Origin: Baylisascaris procyonis | Lineage: Eukaryota; Nematoda; Chromadorea; Rhabditida; Ascarididae | DNA: 64,000 bases | Direction of reading: 5' to 3' | Assembly (NCBI GenBank): GCA_037389465.1 | Contig: JAZARR010000250.1 | Location: forward strand, 4,573,001-4,637,000 | In this document: positions 29,398 to 41,300 of the stretch, piece after piece | How positions within the stretch are numbered: position 1 is the first letter of the stretch | Layout of the letters: each line of letters begins with the position of its first letter | Notes under the pieces: model-generated | What the model was told of the DNA's origin: nothing | The model's database searches: none | What the model saw: the letters and a program-made list of their open reading frames with translations, nothing else | Made by a program: the position numbers and the translations under genes

Positions 29398-32300
29398 ATG
29401 CGGTGGACGTGGCGGGCGTCAATAGTATTTGCTCAATTGTCTATATTGTTATTGACTTATATCACGTCGTGCCGAACTCAGAAAGCAACTAAGAGTGAGT
29501 TTTTGTATCTTTTATTTTTTTGTTTCTTTGGAATTATGTTATTGTGAACTGCAATGTCATTTTAAAAAATGTTCTTAAAAGGCAAAATATCGTTATTTTT
29601 GTTGGTATTCACCTTTTTATTAAAAAAAAAACAATTGTGCCCATTGATTATTTTTGGAAAATATATCTCTTTGATATGAGAAGATAATATTTGGCCTCAT
29701 ATGCGAGCAATCATGTTGCTAGAGTAACATTCTTGACGTTGATGTATTTTAGCTCCAAATATTTCAAGCTGCCACTTATCAATAATCCTAAAAAATCCTG
29801 AATTCTATTTCTTGAAACAATTAGAAATTGTATAATTCACTTTTGCAAGACTTTTTCTCTTACAAAATTTTATATTAAGTTACCCAGTTGTTTGCTTGAA
29901 ATGTACTAAATGATTTTTTTAATATAACGTTTTGTCTTTTTTCGATGCTTTTTTGTGTTTTATTTATGCGAGTGAAAAAAATGACGTTTTCATCGGTATT
30001 TGTATTCTTTTTTTATTGTGTGACTCGATTGAGTGTGAATGTTCATCGATTAGCAACTTAAGGATCGATGCTTTGGAAATAGTCAAATTTGCAGCGAATA
30101 GAGATGTTTTTTGTGATGTTGGCGCGACGAATTGATTTTTGACTTAAACGATTGATGCTCACATTGCGGCACTCATCTCAAATCTCTTTCTGCAAGTGCT
30201 CTCTCGTTGCAGAGTATGAGGATTTGGCATCATGGCAACATAACAATAGGGCGTTGCAAATTCCTGGAGATTATCTAGTGCCGAATTACCTTTTTACTCT
30301 CATCGAAAGCGCTGGGCAAAGAAAATTTTCACAAAGAAATTAACGTATTGGAATCTCTGAGTAAAGTATGATTATATCGATGTGGAGCTGATGTATGAAT
30401 GCTTTTTAAAACAATATCATGCAATTGAAGAGCACTCGTCATTGGGACTTCGATCTTAATCATATCCTTTGGTGGGACACAGACAGGCCTCAACGACGGT
30501 ATCCTTCCCATTCAGCGTCATCGATAGCTGCCCTAACTTCTGGGGAAACCGCCAGCCTCAGAAACTTAGATATTGCTGTGCAGCTAGCCCAATTCTAACT
30601 CAAGACCTACATCTGTTTGCTAGAGTGCCTCTTCTTTTTTCATTTCCGTGCCCCTTCTAAATCCTTGGAGTGCTGAGCGTAAATGAGATGGGTGTGATAT
30701 TGTGCAAACCAGTTGTTGAGGTGTTTAATATATGAAATGAAGGTGTGGTTATAACTGCTGACGATGAAAAGTTGCGTGATCCAGAAGGCTATGCAGCGAT
30801 CATGCAGTTGCATCGTCAGATGGATGACGATCATTCCGGCTCTATCGATCGCTTTGAGTCGAATGATGTTAGTTTCTTTCTTTATTCCTAGATGAAATGC
30901 CACTTTTATTTACTCACGTTGGGGTTATAGGCATCCTATAGAATTCTGCTTGTTTATTTTCGATTTTCGGGGCATCGAGCTATCGGTAGATGGCTAACAG
31001 TGTTTCACCGGAATTTAAGCCATCTCTATTCAACACTCCTGCAATGGATCAACCACTGAACGGAAAGTGAATCGATGGTGCCTCTTCGCATGGTGCTGTT
31101 TGGCAGGCTCATAAATAATGCATTTTTCGAAGTAAATTTGGAGTAAACAGAAGCAGTTCACGTACTCTATAGGGCTATAAACTTGATTACATTCAGTGAA
31201 TATTTTCTGTGATAATTACTGTTAGGATAAGAAAAGAACGCTGAATGATTGCATGGAAAAGAGTGTTCTGAGCAGAATTCATATATGTATAAATTGAGAA
31301 GGAAAAATAAATTCCAGCTGGATTGTGGGCTGTATGTAACTGTGATCGGACAATGCTTGCTGAGAGACCGTATATTCTATCATCTCTCCACATTTGCCTC
31401 TAAATGCTTATGTTTAAGGGGCTGATAAATGAAACATTTATAAGTCAAAGGCAATGATAAACTGCAAGCATCGGAACGCTTGTCTTTTCCAGTTAAGAGA
31501 GAACTTATGATTGAGTGCTAGTAATGTTGTTTAGTCTGTGAGAGAGGATATAAAAATAGGTCGGATTAGGTAGAAAGAGGTGAGGGAATACTTTAGATCA
31601 GAAAGATCAGCCCTTAAAGCAACTCATGTTTTATCGATTTGCTGCGCAATGGCATGGACAGGTGATTACTGCAATTCAAGTAAAACCTGATAGATTTCCG
31701 ACATATATGATTGTTTATAAGGTGAGCAAAGAGGCCGATATAATATGATGTAGTTTGCTCATATAGAAGAATAAGCTGGTCGATCAAACTACATTTGTTG
31801 TGTTCACTCTGTCCCGACACGTCAAGAAGAAAAAAGTAGTGTCTCTATGAGTAGCAGTCACCCTTAGAAAGTGAGGATTGACGCGATCTGCAAACTTTTC
31901 TTTCTTTGCTTTTTGTGATTCTTTGTCTACACATGTACCCCAGTTATCTATAGCATCTCATCCGCCTATCCCAAACACTCTTTTATGGATTTACGCATTC
32001 CACCGTTCTCCTCATCGGCCGAAGGGGGAAAGGGTGGGATAGAATTTCAAAATATCGCTATGTGTGATCATGGGAAGAATTTTTAGAATCCTCAGGTGGG
32101 CCCAGTTAAATGACTGACTCTATTATTATCCAGTAGACCCCAAAGATATAATGCGCTTTCAAGCGCTATCAACTGAGTATTCCCTTTTCGAAGCTCTCGG
32201 AACAATAAAACTCACATGCCGTTTGAAAAATATGTTGAATTGTTTCCCTTATGTAACTTTCTAGAAGTGGGATAATTCGCATCACCTCGCCATCCTCAGT

Positions 32301-35300
32301 GTAATACGGAAGGTCATTTTTACGTAACTGTATGAATATTATGTCTCAATCCTCTCCGTTTGGAGTAGGCGACTATTTTTATATTTGTTTTGCATGTATG
32401 TCGACTCATTGCCTATCTTTTTGAAGGTAGAACGGTGATAAACGTGCAACATTACGTTTTGTTTTGCATTACTTCAGAAAACCTCTATCTGAAGTGTTAT
32501 TCATACAAAACATTCGTGTTCCATTAGAATTGAACTCGAAGTTAAATGGATCGATATTTTATTTGTAGTTGTTAATACTCGTTTATTTAGTTTCTAAAAG
32601 AGGATATGAAGTTCGGTGGATCCGATCGCGAGAAGCGTGAAAAGGCATTTCATCACAACAACGATGAGCAAATAACGGTGGACGATTTATGGGAGGCATG
32701 GTTCAGCTCCGAAGAACGAGCATGGACCACTGCTGAGGTGATCGCTTGGCTCGAGAACTCGGTCCGCTTACCGCAGTACTCGAACAACCTCATCGTTAAG
32801 AATGTTGATGGACGTGCATTGCCCAGGTATTATTTATCGATTGAAGGTGATATGCATTTCACTTTTTTTTGAAACATACGCAAAACATAGACAGCCTTTA
32901 TATGTCACTTAATTAATATTTCGTTGAATGAAACTTTGTAATGGCTATGTAGCGATATCATGTAAATCTGTGATTGGTAATACAGGGACATGAAGTGCTT
33001 CATTTCAACTTGGGCATTGATCTATGCTACAGGCGTTAAAGTGGCGATGATGCAGCAGGTTGGTACTGAATTGGCCTTGTGTATTGGATTTTGAGAGTAT
33101 ATAGAGTCCTGTGCAACGTTAAGTACGGGATGACTGAGCCTTTTATGGATTCAAGGAACGGCGAGGAGGATGAGAGGGAGCGGCTGTCTTTTGTGGTTCC
33201 ATAAGAAAATATGCGTCATCAGCCCTTCTTATTTTGAAAAAAAAAATCTTTCCTTAGTGAATATCTCTGCAAGTTTTTTCGTGCTTTCATTGTCAATGCG
33301 CCCGCTTAAAACATGACAAGCTTTCGGCCATAACCACATGACACGGTAAAGAATCTCGAAGGGTAACAACATGAAAAGCGAATGAATTGAAAAGATCACA
33401 CCGATTCGCCAACTTTCTTTCAATTTGAAGAGGATCTGTACGATTCTTGTGTCTTTCGTCTTCAACGATATTATTTAAAAAATTTTTTGAGGATGGCCGT
33501 GGCGAATTCAACATATTTAACGACAGAATTGGGTGTCAAGAATGCAGTGCACAAACACAAAATTCATCTGAAGGCACTCGACGTCGTTCTCTTCGGATTT
33601 AGCGGTTCGTATTTTCATTCTTCTTTTACTTCCACATTGTTCGCTAACATCGTTCGGTTTGAAGTGCTTCTTATATTACTACTTTTTCCTTATTATGTTT
33701 TAGTTCTTGGTTGTTCTGCTTTTATTGCTTCATTCTGTGTATATATTTCTTCAGTTCTGTTGCTGTGCTCACCTATTTCTTGTAGTTACCTCATTAACAG
33801 CAGAAGTGCAATGAGTATCATTTTCAACGAATAGAGATTTCCTATCTCGAACTAGGTGGATTGACATCACGATTTGTTATCTCATCGGTAGCTGAATCCT
33901 GCCTTCACGTTTGTGCAGATGTCGATATGTGTTAATTTACACAGAAGTCAGACTCGAAAACGTCGTGATTTGCATAAAAGACTCATAGATATCTTTTCTC
34001 TTTCCTTCCTCGTTGCTTCTGTTTTCCTCCCTCCCTCCCATTCTCGCTTTTCCCTTCTCCATCCCTCCCTCCTAACTCGGCTGCCTAAATTCACTTATAT
34101 CCTCCCTCACGTCAAAAATTCCTGCTGAACCATATCAAATTAAATGGCAGGAAAAAACTCATTTCTCTTCAGCGAGATGTGATGCAAGAGGAATTGCTAT
34201 TTGTTGCACTCATTATATCGCTGTATACAGAGTGTTTTTTGTGCACTTCATACGGTATTGATGTGAAATTATGTTGTTGAACTGTTGCCTCGAATCCGGA
34301 TATTCGTCTCTATAATGGATATATAATGCTGATGATGCGTTTCACCGCAACTTATTTTCCGCTTCATTGCCGTATTTGTCATCGCTTTCAATCACGATCA
34401 CATCGCTTCTTTTACTTCTTCCTGCTGCTACCAGCCGTGGTTTGTTATTACTCATTTATTCCTATTATATTTTCATCTTACGATTGTCTCTCTAACATAT
34501 TCTGCCCTTTAGCCTCTTTCTTTTATGTTAGGCCTTTTAAAATAATTTCGTGATATTATTATAGAGCAGTCATTTGATGAAATAATTGAAGTGGGAATTA
34601 TGTAAAAGTTGGTAATAAGAGAAAAGTTGGCAGACTCGTTATGGCCAGTTACACTATTGAATGTCGCTCATTTAGCCATCAAAACTTGCCTTTTGAAGAA
34701 CATTCATGAGCATACATATTAAAGCAGCTAATAAATAAGAATCCAATTGCATGCAACTTGTTGCGAATCTAGTTCGTCTCTCATTTCCACTCTTTACCAG
34801 TAATTTTTTCCCTTCACATTTAATTTAGCGATGCCCTGATAGAGATAAAGTAAGACGAGTAATTCCCGGATAAGCGCCTAATACGCCTTATACAAACTTT
34901 GTAGACAATTGCTTGAGCCAGATGTCATCTTGTATTGTTCTGAGAATTGATGCTAGGTTTTAATAGAATGCAGTAGTAATGTGCAACGAATACAACCAAC
35001 AGGTTGTGTACAGATAAGATCATTTTGTGTCGTTATGATGTCGTCGTTCCAAAAAAAAAAGAAAAAAAAAACGAAACAGAAAACTCAAAAGACGCGATAT
35101 TCACAAGAGTTTTTCTTGTCGATGCGATTCTATGAATAAGAGGGCGCCGATATTCATTAAATTTACCATCAAAATTCCACGAGCATTGTTGATCGTTGTG
35201 GGAATATGTTGCTTGATATATAAATATTGTAATAGTTGCACTTTATATTTATTTCTCATGAATTTTTATGTTGTTTGGTTGAGATGAACTATGAATTACT

Positions 35301-38300
35301 ATGTGACAAATGGGTTGCCGATTTTCTTTGGGAATGAGGAATGGACGAGAATAGCGTGCTGATGCTTGTTATCGTCTGATTGCATCATCGATCTCTGTGA
35401 CACGTCTTGAAGATCTTTTTTTTTGCATGGAATTATTGTGTTCTCCTATTTTTATTCGTATTATTCGTTTTGAATTGTGTCTAAACAGGACGTTAACGAC
35501 TTCTTCTATTTTTTATCCTTAACTTTACAAGATATCTGTTACTTTAAGCACCCGCTGCCAAGTTATTTTTGAATTCCTATATTTTTTATAAGATGTGATC
35601 GTATATCTTGTTCTCAACAGTACTAGAGACCAATGGCTAAAAAATCCATCGCCAGAAACTTTTGTAATTTGGAGTTTTAAGGTCATATGAAGTTTCAAGA
35701 CCATATTTGTTTGCTGGATTTTTGCTAATAAGTACAAGACTTTACAAAGTTTAGCAGCATTTAAAGAGTTGCTTAATATAGGTGACATGTGTTTAAACAT
35801 TTGATGAAGTCTGCCTTGAGCACTTTTCATAAAATCTGTTTAATTTGGAATAAGAAGTTGATTTATTATAGGCGACGGTTCTTCACGTATGAAAGATATC
35901 GCTTTGTCGATTCTGTTGTGCGTACTCATCGCCGTCCTCGTTCTTTACAAAAGGCAACGCTCAAGATCGCGGAACGAGATGGAGCAACTTACATCTAAAC
36001 TCCGACAACTCAAATCAATGGAGAGCGATTTTGAAGACGTTCAACAAAAGTAACTATTGAATACCTTAAGTATTTATGTTCCCATATACCTTGACTTGCT
36101 CTGTTAAGTTCTACCAGTTGTTGCTATTAGCTTCTCTTCATATTTAAACACTGTTGAATCGCTTAGGTTGTGATCGTTTCCCATTCATCCTTTGCGCATT
36201 GTTCTAATGTTGTCCTCCCTCCACGCCCTCAAAATCCCCCCATTCTCACTTATATCCATCTCTCTGGTGCTTATTTATATAACAAATCCATCTGATTATC
36301 CATCGATCCCTCCCATTTCTATTCGTAACATAAGAGTGACATTTCGGTTTTTAAGGGAACTTGGGGCTACTGTGATCTCTCGAAGGCGAGTTGTTGGCTG
36401 TGATTGCATTTTGAGTCAGTTTGCGATCATTTAAAGTTTTACCCACCAGAAATGCAATCTCTACTATTTTAAAGTCTCTAATTTATGAACACTTTTCTGA
36501 TTTTGTTCGCTATGTGCTGTGTGAAATAAGCATTCCTCCGCTGTTTTTTTCTGATACCTTGATTTGTAAATTTGTGGAAGCATGAATGGACTTACAAGAA
36601 ATAGAGCTAGCGGAGAGGGGCGTTGAAAGCATTCAAAGATGAGCTTACCTATATGACTCATGCGGTACGCATTCGAAATACAATAGGATTGTTGAGAGTG
36701 TTTCCATTGATGGGTATAGTGAACAGTAGAATAGGTAATGGTACTCATCTAACTAATGCTATGAGGCTTTGATGGCAGCCTTACAATCATAGTAATATAG
36801 AGAATGTTATCTGCACAATTAACACAAAATAAATGCTTTATGAGTTTTATGTTGATAGTGGTAAAATTACTCAGCAAAAATGAATAATGTTGAAGGTTCG
36901 AAGAAGAGAGGAAGAAACGACAATCTGTGAGCGAAGCGATTGTCGCTGAAAATGCGCAAATGGAAACGGTGTGTTCGATTTGTTACCTTTTTTTCTTTTT
37001 ATTCTTTAAGTATCATGGAAATTTTTATTGAATGAAGTGTTCAGAATGGGAAAATCCCGTTTCCAGGGTGTTTAACTTTGAAGTTTTTACTTCGTAAATG
37101 GTTATTTGTATTCGATTCCTTAGGAAGATATTATCAACCCAAGTTATTGTCCATCAAAAAAGATGCTGTCTATTTCATTTGTATTTTGCTGTCTAGCGAT
37201 GCCTAACATGCAATAAATCTAACCTTAATGTTTTCCGTTTGGTGCTGTATTATTTTAGTCTTCTTTCTATCTTTAAAGTGCCGTTTGCACAACTTACATA
37301 ATTTGAAAAGTATGTGAAGTTTCTTTTCTGTTGCAGATGGTTTTTTTTTTCAAAAGCGACCGCATCCCAATCACAAATTTGTTCGCTGTTTTGCTAAAGT
37401 TCGGTCGCTCCAATCACAAATCTGCGCGTACTTTTGCCAAAGGTAGACTGGACCGTTCTCCTATCCGGTTCCAAACTTGTGCGCAATTACACCAGAGATA
37501 TCCTCACGTCAAAAGGTTCTGATAATATTTCGAGTATTTAACGATTTTAGCATCATTGATTAAAATGTTGTTGCAGTTGCGTTCACAGTTGATGGAAGCA
37601 GAACGACTGCTTGAAAGCAGTAGCTCAGCACCTCTCGCTTTACAACCTCTGCTCAGAAGGTTGGTTCTCAAAAGATTCCACCTCAGTTTTTAGTTATAGT
37701 AGGTATGTGCTTTTGGGCATGATATGATGGATATGCTATAGATTGGTGTTTAACCGCTCGCACAACAAGCATGGTTTTATCTTTAAGGTCAAAAAATGGA
37801 ATGAGGCATTCAATTGTAAAGCTCGTTTACATTATCCTTGGATATTTGTCAGGGAGATGCATTTTAACAGTTCTCATCGGTTTTCATTGAATTATCCACT
37901 TCATCGAGAAAATAAATATAAATGCAAATATTGTATAAATCAAAGATAGCGATACTGTAGAACATTTTTTGTTGAAAGGGATTCGAATTTGAATATAATT
38001 TCTATAAGTTTAATTAGGCTATTGGCCGAATGCGCCACTATATCAGTTATAATGCGCCGGTTAATCCGTCCAGTTCTTTCCTTATTTCTTTACATCCCCT
38101 GTTTTGCCCATGAATTCACCATTCTTTTCATATTTTAATTGAATTAAGTGGCGACTACTAGGTTAAAGTAATGACGTCTCTTAATACGTTCAATGTGATG
38201 TCGTTGCTTACTCCCCTGTCAGCCTGTTATAAAGAGATCAAATTGCAGAACTTGTGAGCTGGAGATGAGCTATGTGGGTCAACAACGATTGGAATGTATT

Positions 38301-41300
38301 GCCGAGATGCGTGAGGCAATTGAGCTAATCGACAAGCTGCGTAAGAAACAATCGAGTCTTATGTCATCAATAAAGTTGGCGACCGGTGGATCGACGGGCA
38401 CTGATCAAGTCGATTCGAGGATTTTCTCCCTCAAGTTTGCATCATTTAATTGCTTGAGCCAGTGAATGAGTATATAAAAATGGTCGTTCAGATCACTCTG
38501 AAATAGTCAACTAACAAAAAGTGAATCGCATATCCAGCCGAACGCTTTCCTCATCGGTAATCTCATATAGAGGCCTTTAGCTCAGTTTCTCGATGCCATT
38601 AATGAAAATACTTTCAGTTTTCAACATGCTTTTTAAATGTTCGGAGTAGTGAGGTAGTGCATTGAGGTTATTTTATCTGTAATCGACCGCGTTTGAATAG
38701 CATTATTCCAGGGCTCGGATGGAGAAAATTTCACTCGCAATGGAAGAATGTCAGCAAAGATGGATCGAAATCGAATCACTTTGCGGGTTTCCGTTGATGG
38801 TTCAACCAAACGGGGCTGGTTAGTTGTTTCCTTTCTTTCAATAATTGCCAGATTCCTTACTAACATTATCACGTACCAACAGTCCAAGGAGGGAAAGGGA
38901 GATGGCAGAGGGTAAGCGATTGAATTGGGTTGTGGGGAGGAGGGGAGGGGGAAGAGGGTGATCGAGTCGGTTACAGCTGCCTTTTAACATAACTGTGATG
39001 TTGTAATATCCAAAGATAGCTCACCATTCAGGTGAATATAGAAGATTCTTGTGCTTATGACTGATGTGTGTAGAAAAAGTCAACGGATGAATCATTTACT
39101 TTTTTGTTTGAAGAGCAGTTAACAAATCCTTTTTTTACATACGTGAATATTTGCGTTCGATTATTGCTAATATTTTAATGCGCAAAGTTTTGGTTGAAGT
39201 AAGTAATGCATTCGTAGCTTTTTGCATACTGCTTATATTATTAATCATTTTTCGTTTTTAAATGTAGATGGCACGTGTAATAAAGCACCGCAACTTTTGA
39301 AATTTTGTGATGCAATCGCGATTCGCTGCTTTCATTAAACACCAAACTGCTCCATTTTCATCCCCACTCCCCCTCCTTCCACCTTCCCTCCCTTCGTCGT
39401 GCCCTACGTTCGTCCATCTCTCCCTTCGTTTTGAAGTGCATCCTCATTTAGCAGGGTGACAGTTTTTTGAAATACGCTCGCCTTACAGATTGCTGCAATC
39501 TTTCAGATAAGCAATCAGAAGCATAATCAGCGATATAAATTTGCATGTTTAAGAGCACGCTGTGTTGTTATATGCATGTATGTCTGTGCATGCTGTTTGC
39601 ATTGCAGAACTGACGTTTATGGGGCATCCGATCCCGGCGAGCAGCAGTTCGCATTTACCCAGGACACCGTCGATGTGTTCATCGTTCTATCGTAGCTCAG
39701 GTATCTGCTCTACATTGGCTACATCGGCTCCACCCAGCTATTCATCAGCTTCAGCGTTGAGCACTGTCGCTCTCCTAGATACTTCAGTTGCTCCAAAACA
39801 GCCCACTACTGTTTTCTCATTGACTTCTGCTAGCACTTCCCATCTCTCTTCATCGTCGCGCTCACAGTCTAGCAGTAGTAGTGAAGATTGAAGCCCTTGC
39901 CCTCTCTCTTCTCCTTCCCGAATTGCAATTGCTTACGTCAGCTGAAAATCAGAATCCCGGCAGTAGTTTATATGGTGCTGTTGAGAACCGTGACTTAACA
40001 GCAAAACTGGAACGCTTTTTTTCCGCACATGAGTACTCCTTCGCAGTCCAGCTGCCGGTCCTTTCATCCTGCTCGTTTCTGTTTATCTTAAAGCCGTTAC
40101 GTTCTGACAGCCATTTGTTCTGAGGGCAGTGTTATGTGCATAAACATAGCAACTATTATACCGCAACTTCTCGCATCATAGTGGATTGTAGTTGCATCCT
40201 TTTATTCTTTTTGCTACAACTATGATGGCTGACATAAAATGCTGGAGAGGCGTATTTGGAATCGGCATCTCGAATCTGAGGCGAATGCTTCACGGCCAGT
40301 TGACTTCGCAAAGGCTCGCCTCATCGCGTGGAAGCTTGTCCAATGATATGATATTGCTCAGTGATGTGCTTTGTGATGTTGGCATGTTGTGATGTTCTTG
40401 TACGTTGCTCACATTTTTCTTTTCTCTGGTGGTCCATGTGTTTTCGTCTTTCTTGTTGCATTCATTTAAAACACAGAAGGATGTTTGTGAATGCCAACTT
40501 ATTGTCGGAGAGCGATGAAAATAAGTGAATGACATATCGAAATGGCACAAGGTCGATGTGATTTGTCATGGATCGAAGGATAACTGTGATTGAAGAAAAT
40601 CTCATGCACGAATGGATTGCTTTTGAGATATATTTAGCCCACTGTAACGTTGTTTAATATATTCTGTTATATAAATTGCCGAATTATAGCATAATTACAT
40701 TTGCAATTCATATGGGATTTATGACAAAAGACTGCAGCAGAAATTCCTTCATTAAAAGATTGCCTCATCGATATCTACCTTATACATATTCTTCGGACTC
40801 TTTATAAGTTGTGATTGCTTTCCAATCATTCTTTGATAGACAATGTCATATACCATGATACCTTGAGTTATATCAATTTAAGCGGTGAATGATTGATCAT
40901 ATTACTGCCGATTGAATTTACACTTCTTTTGATCACAAAAAGAGAGTCTTAACTTTATAATTTTCTATAATGGATGATAAATTTTTACAAATGTTTCAAG
41001 ACTATTTTCAAAGAGAGGGAGGGGCATATGCTGTCTTTGGTAAACTGCTATTTCTTTATTGCATTTGCAGAAAGTATAATGGTTGGGGTAATATCAAAGC
41101 GATATTGAGCTCGAAAGTCATATCTTATAAGTAAACCTTACCACTTCGGCATCGTCAGCATTTAACTTAGATAGAATTACTAAGCAACATTCCATTATTC
41201 CATTAAAATGTAATAACCGTAAATGAGTTGTTCATCGAAATGTTTTTTTTTGCTTCGCATTGAATCTTCAAACTATCTTTTTTGTCGTTACTTTATTCCT

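Noticed and set aside
30213..30343. [20 protein letters not shown] segment after TTGCAG, in STIM intron 1
   Set aside because: Can follow the first STIM exon in phase but cannot continue into the EF-hand exon; would give a tiny dead-end product.
38570..38600. TTTAGCTCAGTTT resembling a tRNA D-arm
   Set aside because: No matching T-arm (GTTCRA) or acceptor stem follows.
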